From a virus, in the IMG/VR virus record IMGVR_UViG_3300036826_000085, positions 1 through 41,751 of that record: 41,751 nt of DNA; one strand, written 5' to 3'. Numbering within the stretch: the stretch's first letter is position 1; each line of letters begins with the position of its first letter. The translations under genes and the position numbers were made by a program. Of this stretch, positions 31,901 to 39,897 are shown in pieces. The notes under the pieces were generated by a model that saw only the letters and a program-made list of their open reading frames with translations, did not search any database and was not told the origin of the DNA.

Positions 31901-34765
31901 CGCCATGGCGAACGGCTGAGCGAGTCCGAGCTGCACGGCATGGCGGTCCGCGCGGTCCACAACGAGCAGCAGTCGAAGCTGCTCCACGCCGAGATGGAAT
32001 ACCTGGTCTCGGATCACTTCGCGCAGTTCAAGGGCATCGCGAAGGAGTTGATGAAGAAGGTGCCGCCGATCGCGGCGGTCCGCGCCGAGGCGGAGCGGCT
32101 CATCGGGAATAAGCCGATCCGCGAGCTCCGGCCGGATCTGTTCGAGATGGCGAGCGCCCGCGCGGCACGCGAAGCGTCGGAGGCCTTCCACGCCGGCGAC
32201 ATCCCGAAGGCCTTCGCCGCGAAGGAGCGCCAGCTCCTGGCCACCGAAGCGCTTCGCGCGGCCCGCGCCGCGCGGGATCAGGTGGATGCCGCGACCGAGC
32301 AGTTCAAGGAGATCTTCAGGCCAGACACGCAGCTCGGCGTGAAGCGTGATCTGCATCTCGTCAACGCGGCGCGGGCTATCCTCGCGAGCTACGGCGTCGG
32401 CCCGCGCGACATGGCGGCCGCCGAGTACCTCGAGCCGATGCGCCGCTACGACCCGGAGCAGTATGACGTGGCGCGTGCGCTGGTCGACCAGGCGACCATA
32501 GGCCGCGCGACCGGCGATTTCAGGAATCTCTCATACAACGACTTCGTCGACGTCCGCGACGCCGTCAACGGACTGTGGGAACAATCCCGTCGGTCCAAAC
32601 AGATCGAGATCGAGGGCCGCAAGGTTGACCGCCAGCAGGCGGAAGCCGAGATGATCGACGCCATGAACTACGGCCGCGGGATTCCTGAGCGCACCGAGGG
32701 CGTGAAGCGTGCGGTGACCGAGTGGGACAAAGCGAAGCGCATGCTGATGGGCGTGCGCGCCTGGCTGCGCCGAGCCGAGCACTGGGTCGACGCGATGGAC
32801 GGCGGCGACCCGAACGGGCCGTTCCGCAAGTACCTGTTCAACCCGGTGATCGAGGGCATCGCGAAGTATCGTGTCGCGAAGCGCGACGCTCTTGCGAAAT
32901 ACCTCGAGGTCGCGAAGCTGGTCGAGGACCGCGTGACGCCGGACCCGATCGCGGCGCCGGAGGTCAACTATACGTTCGGCGGGAAGTCGGAGCTGCTCGG
33001 CGCGCTGCTCCACACGGGCAACGGATCGAACCTGCGGAAGCTCTTGCTCGGCCGGCGCTGGGGCACGGAGCGCGAAGACGGCACGGTCGACTCCACGGCT
33101 TGGCAGGCGTTCATCGAGCGGATGCAGCGCGAAGGGGTCCTGAGCAAAGCCGAATACGACTACGCCCAGGGCGTGTGGGATCTCCTTGAGAGTCTCAAGC
33201 CGGACACGCAGCGCGCGCATTTCGACATGTACGGCCGCTACTTCGACGAGATCACTGCGCAGCCGTTTCAGGCGAATGGCCAGGCCTACCAGGGCGGCTA
33301 CTTCCCTGCCCGCGCGGATCCGTTCCTGGTGGCCGACCAGGCGATCAAGCGCGAGGCCGAATCGTTCCTCACGGTCGACAACGCGTTCATGTTCCCGACG
33401 ACGGGCAAGGGCTTCACGAAGAGCCGCGTGGAGTACAATCGGCCGCTCCTGCTCAATGTCGGCCAGGTGATGAGCGCGATCGACGGGGCGCTCCGGTTCA
33501 CGTACATCGAGCCGCGCGTGCGTGACGTCGCGCGCATCGTCATGAGCCGCGAGTTCCGGCCGACGCTCGACCAGCTCGACCCGACGATCGCCGGCGAGAT
33601 GCTCGTGCCGTGGCTCCAGCGCGCCGCCACGCAGACGAGCCAGATCCCCGGTCGATTCAAGGCACTCGATCGCTTCTACACGCAGCTCCGCCGCCGCGCG
33701 GGCATGCAGACGCTGGCGTTCCATGTCGTGAACGCGCTGCAGAACTTCGCGAACATCCCCGCGGCCGCGCTCAAGGTGCCGCCGGCGCGACTGGCGAGCG
33801 CGCTCGCCCGGTATGTGAAGCAGCCGCGTGAGCTCGCCGCCGAGATCAACGATCTGTCGCCGTACATGGCGACGCGGATGAATCAGTCGACGGCCGACGT
33901 GCTCGGGCAGATCGACGAGCTGCTCATGAACCCGTCGAGGTTCGAGCAAGCGCGGGATTTCGCGGTGAAGCACGCGAACATTCTCGCGCACGGGACGCAG
34001 TCGATGGTCGATGTGATCACCTGGAGTGGCGCATACGATGACGCGATCGCGAAGGGGCACGATTCTGACGCCGCGGTGCGTATCGCTGATAGCGCGGTGC
34101 GCGAGACACAGGGGAGTGGGGCGCCGGAAGACATGGCGCGGTTCGAGGCACAGACGCCATTCACGCGCCTCTTCACGCTCTTCTCGGGCTACTTCAACAT
34201 GAACGCGAACTTGAACGCCACCGAGTTCGCGAATGCAGTGGGCAAGGCGGGTCTCAAGAAGGGCGCCGGCCGCGCGCTCTACGTCTACACGCTCGGGTTC
34301 CTGCTGCCAGCGCTGATGGCCGAGGGTATCGGAAGGGCGGCCCAGGGGAAGCCGCTCGATGAGGACGACGACGGCGTCATGGACGATCTCCTCGGCTACT
34401 TCTTCGGCTCGCAGTTCTTCACCGCGGCGCGCATGGTGCCGCTCGTCGGCCCGATCACGGAATTCGGCGTACGCCAGTTCACGGGGCGGCCGGCCGATCG
34501 CATCAACGCCTCGAGCGCGATCACGACGATCGAACGCGCAGCGAAATCACCGAAGGACGTCTACGATGCCCTGCACGGCAAGCTCACCACCGCGGGCATT
34601 CGGGATGTGCTCACGGCGATCGGCCTGCTGACGAACCTACCGCTCGCACCGCTCGCGAAGCCGATCGGCTATCTCCACGACCTCTCGACGGGCCGCGCGC
34701 CGGGCGGGAACGCGCTCGAGATATTGCGCGGCCTCGCCACCGGCTACGCAGGAGCGACGCCATGA
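28940..34765 (+). CDS. Large internal virion protein / polyvalent protein with HExxH-like motif
   Basis: A 1941-residue protein, the largest in the window. Residues about 230-290 are Gly/Ala-rich and hydrophobic (GGGAAGAAIGSAVPVLGTAV), possibly membrane-inserting. Residues about 695-830 resemble a large-polyvalent-protein-associated domain with FLHETGHFYLDVL, where H704-E705-x2-H708 is a zinc-peptidase-type HExxH, and FARGFEAYLMEGKAPT. Long helical regions follow to the end, where LFTLFSGYFNMNANLNATEF and membrane-like helices (LYVYTLGFLLPALMAEGI) occur. I see no lytic transglycosylase motif as in T7 gp16. It likely is ejected with the DNA. GTG start at 28940 overlaps the gene before. Confidence 0.85.
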   Translation: MTAPFNPFLGVLEGDQQGRSQSLKESLFVADKRPDSARWAKVLDLAQRAKLPTDLVDRNFDQLQPVAAPDPDRLGREAPGLAQWMQNVDNATLGKSEVEPLGRVDRGVSMLTRVSRLFGPESETGGALRTGIADLESTAAHLAVAFGKVDPATAAQFIAQQNRTAAELRAAAPAYVHEYQQALEQRRPSLSMGLALAGSGNPAVNAASVGLILDYLRTFLRPRALAYQAVESLPSMGPAMAGTFGGGAAGAAIGSAVPVLGTAVGGTVGSVVGTFAGAAPMAVGAEINAEFARRGVDITDPSALEAAFRNPAVMASIRSKALRAGVSNALVTSLFAGIAGRLPAAAKAAGAGPLRVAGAVAADLGIQAAGQGAATAAGEVAAGRKVEPSSVIESAIANLGASIGFEALGAARRGTFAKSPQRFAEQVVEGASKALQAHQDAQTLTELGAAVSEAPVTASVPERLRELVEMTGGVDANAIYFQTNEWDQHFINDNRSPAAVAAQILGDNGRAYDEAKATGEPLRIPLGDYVSRVMTTPDAEPLLEFARTEPTGMSLREAREYLQELPATLKTLVDEISSSPEAKAAALEENVRTQLEEAGAPAPATNAQLVGRFFKTVASRLGIDVEQLAQRYPLRIQRGEAEQPATIASTLEQPAGGPIEAATRVEYLQPVTAEQPRGRIRLSGGGESTVIELLENADRSTFLHETGHFYLDVLDTEGAGADSPLGADRRTIRDWLGAEGDTPLTREQHEQFARGFEAYLMEGKAPTAGLRGAFYRFRNWLLKIYRDVSALKVHLSEPVQNVFARLLATDEELSRVEQAPLFPDHAAAMAAGMDEARAKKYLAAVDDAKQKAAEELTTRMMAQLRREETTEWRRLRAPIVEEVIKQIDADPAYIARALLQKGTKPDGSPLPEGTAPIKLHRDAVRASYGDEAWKALPKGITVADGVNPNIAAEVLGFPNGRALVDALIATKPRSERIDELADYTMQVRHGERLSESELHGMAVRAVHNEQQSKLLHAEMEYLVSDHFAQFKGIAKELMKKVPPIAAVRAEAERLIGNKPIRELRPDLFEMASARAAREASEAFHAGDIPKAFAAKERQLLATEALRAARAARDQVDAATEQFKEIFRPDTQLGVKRDLHLVNAARAILASYGVGPRDMAAAEYLEPMRRYDPEQYDVARALVDQATIGRATGDFRNLSYNDFVDVRDAVNGLWEQSRRSKQIEIEGRKVDRQQAEAEMIDAMNYGRGIPERTEGVKRAVTEWDKAKRMLMGVRAWLRRAEHWVDAMDGGDPNGPFRKYLFNPVIEGIAKYRVAKRDALAKYLEVAKLVEDRVTPDPIAAPEVNYTFGGKSELLGALLHTGNGSNLRKLLLGRRWGTEREDGTVDSTAWQAFIERMQREGVLSKAEYDYAQGVWDLLESLKPDTQRAHFDMYGRYFDEITAQPFQANGQAYQGGYFPARADPFLVADQAIKREAESFLTVDNAFMFPTTGKGFTKSRVEYNRPLLLNVGQVMSAIDGALRFTYIEPRVRDVARIVMSREFRPTLDQLDPTIAGEMLVPWLQRAATQTSQIPGRFKALDRFYTQLRRRAGMQTLAFHVVNALQNFANIPAAALKVPPARLASALARYVKQPRELAAEINDLSPYMATRMNQSTADVLGQIDELLMNPSRFEQARDFAVKHANILAHGTQSMVDVITWSGAYDDAIAKGHDSDAAVRIADSAVRETQGSGAPEDMARFEAQTPFTRLFTLFSGYFNMNANLNATEFANAVGKAGLKKGAGRALYVYTLGFLLPALMAEGIGRAAQGKPLDEDDDGVMDDLLGYFFGSQFFTAARMVPLVGPITEFGVRQFTGRPADRINASSAITTIERAAKSPKDVYDALHGKLTTAGIRDVLTAIGLLTNLPLAPLAKPIGYLHDLSTGRAPGGNALEILRGLATGYAGATP

Positions 34766-34775
34766 GGACTTCATT

Positions 34776-36875
34776 ATGACGATTTCGACGACCACTGCTC
34801 GCAATACTTACAACGGCTCCGGCACCACGGGGCCGTTCGCTTTTACGTGGAAGATTTTTGCCGCCGCGGACCTCCGCGTCGTGAAGCGCTCGAGCTCTGG
34901 CGCCGAGACCGTGCTCGCGTATCCAACGGACTACAGCGTCGCCGGCGTCGGCGACGGATCCGGCGGCTCGATCACGCTGACGACGGCGCTCGCGGTCGGT
35001 GAAACGCTCGTCATCCGCCGTCTGCCCTCGCTGGTGCAGCCGACGGCGCTGCGCAACCAGGGCACTTATTTCCCCGCGACGCTCGAGGACCAGCTCGATC
35101 GGCTGCTGATGCAGGTGCAGGGGATCCAGGACGACGTCGATCGCGCTGTGAAGGTGCAGGAGTCGCGCGACCCGAGCGTGTTGAGCATGGCGGCTGTGGT
35201 GCCGCAGGCTGGGCGCGTGCTGGGCTGGTCTTCATCGACGAAGCTCGAAAGCGTGGCGGTCGACGCTGGGGCGGTCTCGCTGCCCGGTGATGGCCGCACG
35301 GTCGACTCTACATCGGCATTCTTGGCGAATAACGCCGTGTTCAATGTGCTCGACTACGGCGCGATCGGCGACGGTGTGACGAACGACCGGAACGCGATCC
35401 AGGCGGCCCTTGACGCGCTCCCTGCGACCGGTGGCGTCGTGCGGTTCCCGAAGGGCGCGTATGTCATTAACAGCCAAGTGTTGATCGGCCAGGACGGCAC
35501 GCAACTCGTGTTCGACTCCGGCGCGACGATCGTTGCGACCATCCCCGCAGCTGACGTGACGCTCATCAACTCCGATTCCAAGGACAACGTTGTTGTCGAT
35601 GGACTGAACGTTGACGGAGCGTTTCCGTGGGCGGTCTACATCTCGGGCGGCTCCGGTCACCGCATCCGCAATTGCCGCATTCGCGGCGGGACCGTTGCCT
35701 CCTCGGGAATTTGTGGGGGCATTCGGGTCCAAGACTGCTCCGACGTGCAAATCATTGGTAACGACATCGCTGAGTGCGGGAACGCATCTCTCGATGCCGG
35801 CGCGGATATTCAGTGCAACCTCGGTGACATCATCGTTGACGATATTCTCATCGCATTCAACGAATGCCATTCGACAGAGGTGATCGAAAATATTTGCGGT
35901 TTCAATCTCCACCATGGGCGCATCATCGGGAATCGTTGCTCCGGTGCCAGGGTGTTCGCGTCGAGTACGGGCACGGGCGGTTACGGCATCCTGTGCTATG
36001 GAACTGCGGGCATCAACGTCGACAACGTCGGCACGGTGCTGATCGACGGGAACCAAGTCGCGGACACTGAAGGGAACGGGATCTACACGCAAGACCGCAT
36101 GAAGCGAATCACGATCGTGAACAACGACGTGAGCGGCGCGTGTACGACGATGACCGAGGGCTCGCTCCTCGTCGCGGGCATCGTGTGCGAGGGAGAGGAC
36201 AGCATCGTCGCCAATAACCGTGTCATCGACAGCGGGAAAAACGGAATCGCGACCTCAACGCACGCCGGGATTGTCATTCGCGGGAACACGATCGTTGATC
36301 CGGCCGAGGACGGTATCACAGTCACGACGCAGGATGACGTTCTTATTCAAGGAAACCTCATCCGCGGCGTCGGCACGGGGAAGTTGGCAATCGGACATCG
36401 TGGGTTCGTGGACCGCGTGAACGATGGAATCGTGATCGAAAACAACGTGATGCTGGACTGCACGCACGCGATTCATCTCGGGCCGAGCGCAACCAACTGC
36501 ATCGCGAGAGACAACGTCTCGACGGGACTCACGGACACAGGCTACATCGCACACGTGCAGGGCGCTGGAGCGATCGTCGAGCGCAATATCGGAAACGGTC
36601 GCCTACCGGATGTGCCGTCCGTGGCGAGCGCAGCAACGATCGCGCTGCCGTTCGGTCCGGACGTTGTGACGGTCACGGGCACGACGAACATCACGAGCAT
36701 CACGGCGACAGGCCACACGGCGAGACGGGTGACGCTGGTGTTCACCGGCATCCTGACATTCACGGACGGCAGCAACCTGAAATTGAATGCCAATTTCGTG
36801 ACAAGCGCCGACGACACGATCACTCTCGTATGCGACGGCACGAATTGGTTCGAGGTCTGCCGGAGCGCAAACTAA
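34776..36875 (+). CDS. Tail fibre/spike with T7-type N-terminus and pectate-lyase-like beta-helix
   Basis: A 699-residue protein. Residues 1-130 match the T7 gp17 N-terminal particle-binding domain (ARNTYNGSGTTGPFAFTWK, IFAAADLRVVKR, YSVAGVGDGSGGSITLT, LRNQGTYFPATLEDQLDRLL). From about 188, NVLDYGAIGDGVTNDRNAIQAAL begins a Pectate_lyase_3-like right-handed beta-helix that runs to about residue 610, with many repeated turns (IIGNDIAECGN, IRGNTIVDPAEDGI). The end is a short beta domain (LTFTDGSNLKLNANF, WFEVCRSAN). It would bind or degrade a surface polysaccharide. GAGGA (34764-34768) lies seven bases before the ATG. Confidence 0.9.
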   Translation: MTISTTTARNTYNGSGTTGPFAFTWKIFAAADLRVVKRSSSGAETVLAYPTDYSVAGVGDGSGGSITLTTALAVGETLVIRRLPSLVQPTALRNQGTYFPATLEDQLDRLLMQVQGIQDDVDRAVKVQESRDPSVLSMAAVVPQAGRVLGWSSSTKLESVAVDAGAVSLPGDGRTVDSTSAFLANNAVFNVLDYGAIGDGVTNDRNAIQAALDALPATGGVVRFPKGAYVINSQVLIGQDGTQLVFDSGATIVATIPAADVTLINSDSKDNVVVDGLNVDGAFPWAVYISGGSGHRIRNCRIRGGTVASSGICGGIRVQDCSDVQIIGNDIAECGNASLDAGADIQCNLGDIIVDDILIAFNECHSTEVIENICGFNLHHGRIIGNRCSGARVFASSTGTGGYGILCYGTAGINVDNVGTVLIDGNQVADTEGNGIYTQDRMKRITIVNNDVSGACTTMTEGSLLVAGIVCEGEDSIVANNRVIDSGKNGIATSTHAGIVIRGNTIVDPAEDGITVTTQDDVLIQGNLIRGVGTGKLAIGHRGFVDRVNDGIVIENNVMLDCTHAIHLGPSATNCIARDNVSTGLTDTGYIAHVQGAGAIVERNIGNGRLPDVPSVASAATIALPFGPDVVTVTGTTNITSITATGHTARRVTLVFTGILTFTDGSNLKLNANFVTSADDTITLVCDGTNWFEVCRSAN

Positions 36876-36877
36876 CG

Positions 36878-37114
36878 ATGCTCGATTCGGCCACGTTGAC
36901 CGCGCTCGGGATCTCGGGCGCGGGGCTCGCGCTCACCATCGGATCCGGCGCGATCGCCTACGGCGCGATGAAACAGAAATCCGAGTCCACGGCCGACGCC
37001 GTGAAGGAACTCGGCCAACGGATCGAGAAACGACTCGACCAGTTCGACCACAAGCTGGGCGGCATCAGCCGCGAGGTCAGTGAGATGCGGGGCGAACTCA
37101 ATGCGAGGGAATAA
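36878..37114 (+). CDS. Small membrane protein with coiled coil, lysis module
   Basis: A 78-residue protein with one transmembrane segment at about residues 8-30 (LTALGISGAGLALTIGSGAIAYG) and a charged coiled coil (about 35-75: ADAVKELGQRIEKRLDQFDH). Such one-helix-plus-coil proteins are common just ahead of holin genes. It may help hole formation, act as an antiholin, or serve as a membrane anchor. The ATG at 36878 is two bases after the fibre stop; the longer frame from 36830 would overlap the fibre gene. Confidence 0.7.
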   Translation: MLDSATLTALGISGAGLALTIGSGAIAYGAMKQKSESTADAVKELGQRIEKRLDQFDHKLGGISREVSEMRGELNARE

Positions 37115-37117
37115 CGA

Positions 37118-37435
37118 ATGACCGATCCAAGCCAACCGCCGCGTCAGACGACGCGGGTCATGCAAGCGATGCAGGCGTCGCACGAAAGTCCACTCACGGT
37201 CCCGCGTTACGTCGTCGGGGCCGTTTTGCTGCTGTTCGCGCTGGGCATGTTCGCGTTTCACGTCATCACGCACTACGGCGAATCGCTTGGCGTCTTCGAG
37301 CAGCGGTTCATCGCCGCGTGCGCGCTCGCTGGCTTCGGCGTCATGCCGCCGGCGGAAGCGCTGGTGCGCTTCCTGTTCGGCCTCGTCGGGGCGTGGCGGA
37401 AGTTCAAGGCGCCGCCGTCCGGATCCGGCCAATGA
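37118..37435 (+). CDS. Holin-like membrane protein
   Basis: A 105-residue protein with two hydrophobic stretches: residues about 30-50 (YVVGAVLLLFALGMFAFHVI) and about 65-93 (FIAACALAGFGVMPPAEAL, VRFLFGLVGAW), followed by a basic tail (RKFKAPPSGSGQ). Size, two membrane helices and a charged C-terminus fit a class II-type holin. It is encoded directly ahead of the DUF5675 protein, a common pair. Assigned by topology and place only. Confidence 0.7.
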   Translation: MTDPSQPPRQTTRVMQAMQASHESPLTVPRYVVGAVLLLFALGMFAFHVITHYGESLGVFEQRFIAACALAGFGVMPPAEALVRFLFGLVGAWRKFKAPPSGSGQ

Positions 37436-37872
37436 GGACACTCACGATTCGCCGCCTCGAGGAAGGTCCCGCCGGCACCTTCGGCGTCGCATACGACGAG
37501 TGCGGACACTTCACCGCGGTGACGCTCGAGCGGCCGTGGGTCGACGCCGACGAGAACGGCCACCGCGACGCGAACGTCTCCCGCATCCCGGCCGGCGCGT
37601 ACGAAGCGTTCCGCCGCGTCTCGCCGAAGCGGGGCTTCGAGGTCTTCGAGCTCGAGAACGTGCCGGACACGTCGAACGCGCAGATCCATCCGGCCAACAC
37701 CGCCGACCAGCTCGAGGGCTGCATCGCGGTTGGCAAGCGCCGCGGCGACGTGTTCGGCAACGGGAGCACGCCCGGCGTCCTCGACTCACGCGACGCGTTC
37801 AACGCGCTGATGTCCGAGTTCACGGATCCACGGATCCGTGTCGTGATCCACGACATCGAGGTGGCCGCATGA
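37432..37872 (+). CDS. DUF5675 family protein, candidate endolysin
   Basis: A 146-residue protein with the family pattern: FGVAYDECGHFTAVTLERPW, NVSRIPAGAYEAFRRVSPK, GFEVFELENVP, QIHPANTADQLEGCIAVG and GVLDSRDAFNALM. The conserved H (in IHPAN) and C (in GCIA), and the fold of the family, which recalls L,D-transpeptidase-like domains, have led to suggestions that DUF5675 proteins act on peptidoglycan. No other lysozyme, amidase or endopeptidase is recognisable in this window, so it is the best lysin candidate. ATGA overlap with the holin-like gene. Confidence 0.82.
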   Translation: MRTLTIRRLEEGPAGTFGVAYDECGHFTAVTLERPWVDADENGHRDANVSRIPAGAYEAFRRVSPKRGFEVFELENVPDTSNAQIHPANTADQLEGCIAVGKRRGDVFGNGSTPGVLDSRDAFNALMSEFTDPRIRVVIHDIEVAA

Positions 37873-38408
37873 GACAAGCCCTCACGGTGCTCGCAATCAT
37901 CGTCGCTTTCCCGCTGGCGATCTGGTACGGCAAGGCGTCCCAGCGCAAGGCGAACGACGAGCTACGCACGATCGAGCAGCAGGTCGTCACGGTCACCGAC
38001 ACGGCCGAGAAGCTCAAGATCGTCGTTCAGCACGACACCCAATGGGTGCGAGTTACTGTCGCGAAGGCGAACAGCGGCCGCGATTCAGCACAGAAGGAGC
38101 TCGCGGAGCTCGACAGCGCAGCGAAGGCCGACTCGCTCGTGTCAGCGCGGCTCACTCAGGAGGCCGCGAGCGCAGCTGGTGAAGCGCTCGAGCGGGACTC
38201 TGTCGCGATCGCCGCACACGAGCGGGCACTGGCCGACGCCCTCCGCGCCAAGCAATGGAGCGATAGCGGGTGGGCGCTGGCCAACCAGCGCGCCGGCGTC
38301 ATGGAGCGCGCTGCGGGCGCCGCGCGGTCGACTGGCCGAAAGGAAGGGTTTGCAGCTGGGGTTGGGTTCACGCTGGTCGTTCTTCACTTTATCGGAGGCA
38401 GGAAATGA
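37869..38408 (+). CDS. Spanin-like membrane protein with periplasmic coiled coil
   Basis: A 179-residue protein with an N-terminal membrane anchor (residues about 3-20: QALTVLAIIVAFPLAIWYG), a long charged helical part (25-150: QQVVTVTDTAEKLKIVVQHD, RDSAQKELAELDSAAKADSL) as in i-spanins (Rz), and a second hydrophobic stretch at the very end (FAAGVGFTLVVLHFIG). The C-terminal hydrophobic end is unusual for an i-spanin. It is followed by a lipoprotein gene that could be the outer-membrane partner. ATGA overlap with the DUF5675 gene. Confidence 0.65.
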   Translation: MRQALTVLAIIVAFPLAIWYGKASQRKANDELRTIEQQVVTVTDTAEKLKIVVQHDTQWVRVTVAKANSGRDSAQKELAELDSAAKADSLVSARLTQEAASAAGEALERDSVAIAAHERALADALRAKQWSDSGWALANQRAGVMERAAGAARSTGRKEGFAAGVGFTLVVLHFIGGRK

Positions 38409-38815
38409 GAAGACTGTTATCGATCGGGCTGGCATTCCTCGGTGCCGTGTCATGTTCGGACGTGACGGCACCGGCCAGTGCCAGAACGCCATCGTACACT
38501 GAGGCGCCAGCGGCCGCCGCGCCGACCTGGCAAACGCAGGAGATTCATGTCAGGAAGCACGGCAACACATATCGAATCACCATCGTCCAGGACTCGGCTG
38601 GGGTGATCCATGCTTTCGACGTCGAGTGTCGGTCAGGCTATTCGATGGCGACGGGCCGGTGCCTCGACGCAGACTCGTCGAGCACCTCTCTCGAAAGGAC
38701 ACCCAGCGAGGAACGAGGATCGATTACGGCGATGATACTCACGCCGATCGTACGGCGAGGTTCGTCGGGCGGACGCCCTTTGTTATCGCTTGCGCCGAAT
38801 CTCGTTCGTCTGTGA
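38405..38815 (+). CDS. Lipoprotein, possible o-spanin
   Basis: A 136-residue protein with a signal sequence MRRLLSIGLAFLGAVSC and Cys-17 as probable lipidation site (AVSC is a weak but acceptable lipobox), then SDVTAPASARTP, the style of Gemmatimonadota lipoproteins. Residues about 45-75 (EIHVRKHGNTYRITIVQDSA) and CRSGYSMATGRC with two more Cys. Standing after the spanin-like gene it may be the outer-membrane part, though it is longer and less Pro-rich than most Rz1 proteins; lysogenic conversion is another option. AGGCAGGA precedes the ATG. Its 3' end overlaps the leftward DUF2335 gene by 33 bases. Confidence 0.68.
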   Translation: MRRLLSIGLAFLGAVSCSDVTAPASARTPSYTEAPAAAAPTWQTQEIHVRKHGNTYRITIVQDSAGVIHAFDVECRSGYSMATGRCLDADSSSTSLERTPSEERGSITAMILTPIVRRGSSGGRPLLSLAPNLVRL

Positions 38816-39265
38816 TTTTCGCGCTCGGCGGAACGCCCAGACAATAGGCGCTAGCGGAACGAGACACGCGGCAACTTCCTGCGCTGAGCGGCCAAGGTAA
38901 ATCAGGAATATGGCTCCACCGACGCTTGCCAGAGATATCAGGCTCGCTGAGACCGCGCCAATGATCGACGCAGCGCCGTTGAAGTTAAGAAACTTCCGCT
39001 CCATCAGCTGGCGGTGCGCACTCTGTCGCTCGGCAAGCGCCATGAAACGGCCCGTCGCGCCGGGAAGCAATGATTCGAATCGCTCGAGATGTTGAGGATG
39101 TGGAATGAGGCCGTTGTACAGCTCGACGGTCTGTTCCATCATAGCCTGAGCGCGCAACTCCCGTCGTTCCTTCGGGTGCTGCGCGCTCTCCGTTACTGCG
39201 GGCGAATTCGTCGGTTGCACCGAATTGCCTGGCCGTTTCTTTTTCCGTTTCTTACTTCGCGGCAT
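38783..39265 (-). CDS. DUF2335 family membrane protein
   Basis: A 160-residue protein. The N-terminus is Lys/Arg-rich (MPRSKKRKKKRPGNS). Residues about 50-90 match DUF2335: YNGLIPHPQHLERFESLLPG then RFMALAERQSAHRQ. Two hydrophobic segments follow at about 97-120 (IIGAVSASLISLASVGGAIF) and 125-147. DUF2335 proteins are small predicted membrane proteins often carried on phages and islands; function is unknown, with superinfection exclusion a fair guess. It is the last gene of the leftward accessory operon and converges with the lysis cassette. Confidence 0.78.
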   Translation of the reverse strand: MPRSKKRKKKRPGNSVQPTNSPAVTESAQHPKERRELRAQAMMEQTVELYNGLIPHPQHLERFESLLPGATGRFMALAERQSAHRQLMERKFLNFNGAASIIGAVSASLISLASVGGAIFLIYLGRSAQEVAACLVPLAPIVWAFRRARKSQTNEIRRKR

Positions 39266-39464
39266 CCGCGGTGAGGGTCTCCAGCGCTTTGTGCAGGTCG
39301 CGATTGGTGACTCGGAAGTCGCTCGCGAGGGCGCGCATATCGGCTTCAGCGGGCGTGCGGCTTAATTTTACCGCTTCGCGCCCCAGTTCACCCGAGATAT
39401 CGATCGCGCGCGCGACGCCGCCAAGGAAGCTTGGACGAGTAAAGATGTAGTCGTCGAATGACAT
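39252..39464 (-). CDS. Small hypothetical accessory protein
   Basis: A 70-residue protein starting MSFDDYIFTRPSFLGGVARA, with RTPAEADMRALASDFRVTNR after it. Small proteins with an opening like D-x-L/I-F-T/S-RPSFL-x-G are present in various phages and bacteria, function unknown to me. Predicted helical. The 127 bases upstream carry an imperfect inverted repeat and may hold its own promoter. Its 3' end overlaps the DUF2335 start by 14 bases, so the two are a transcription unit. Confidence 0.7.
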   Translation of the reverse strand: MSFDDYIFTRPSFLGGVARAIDISGELGREAVKLSRTPAEADMRALASDFRVTNRDLHKALETLTADAAK

Positions 39465-39591
39465 AAGGGTATCCCGAGTTGCTACGCGCGTAACCTAGAC
39501 GCGCAGACCGGAGAGAGGCAACAATCGTTCGCCCAAGTCTTTCCGGGATCGACTATTGTTACCCGAGCCTAACATCCCAGTTCTCAACAGG
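39465..39591. promoter_or_regulatory. Gap with inverted repeat, possible promoter for the DUF2335 pair
   Basis: GGCAACAAT (39517-39525) and ATTGTTACC (39555-39563) are reverse complements with one mismatch. A second short pair, GCGCGT/ACGCGC, lies at 39485-39505. This is the only sizeable gap inside the leftward operon, so a separate regulated promoter is likely; no clear -35/-10 pair is visible. Confidence 0.35.
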
Positions 39592-39897
39592 TTAACGGCT
39601 CCTGTTCGGTTCGTCAGGTCGGACAGCATCGACGCGCTCAGGCGGCCGCCCGAAGCTGCGAGCCGGGTCGTCCGCGAAGTAGAGCGGCGCCGACGCGAGC
39701 TGCTCGAGCAGGATGTCCGGATCCGTACCGCGCTCGCGGTCGGCTTCTGTCATGAGCATGGAGCGGCGCGCGCCGCCATCGAGCGGCTCGAAGCCGCGGC
39801 GAGCGCCGCGGCCAAGCGGGAGCCGTGAAGACTTGCCGGCGAGTACCTGGTAATCGTGCACGCGCCACTGCCGTCCGGATCCGTCGGTGATGATCAC
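39592..39897 (-). CDS. Hypothetical accessory protein
   Basis: About 101 residues from a GTG at 39897 that overlaps the zinc-ribbon stop as GTGA, the coupling seen across this genome. An ATG at 39957 would add 20 residues but overlap the upstream gene by 64 bases. The sequence (VIITDGSGRQWRVHDYQVLA, FEPLDGGARRSMLMTEADRE, DILLEQLASAPLYFAD) looks like a small beta-rich domain followed by helices, as in hypothetical proteins of several soil bacteria. No function known. A plus-strand frame over the same bases looks like a shadow. Confidence 0.62.
   Translation of the reverse strand: MIITDGSGRQWRVHDYQVLAGKSSRLPLGRGARRGFEPLDGGARRSMLMTEADRERGTDPDILLEQLASAPLYFADDPARSFGRPPERVDAVRPDEPNRSR

Noticed and set aside
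32531-34060. Long minus-strand frames opposite the large internal protein gene (also 30941-32356 and 20057-21775)
   Set aside because: Arg/Leu/Asp-rich antisense shadows in GC-rich DNA, lying opposite clearly coding virion genes.
34776-36875. Diversity-generating retroelement as in BPP-1
   Set aside because: Although the virion genes resemble BPP-1, no reverse transcriptase gene and no template/variable repeat pair was seen near the fibre or elsewhere.
39556-39828. Plus-strand frame of 90 codons
   Set aside because: It opposes the leftward gene at 39592-39897, which is coupled to its neighbour and has a more natural composition.
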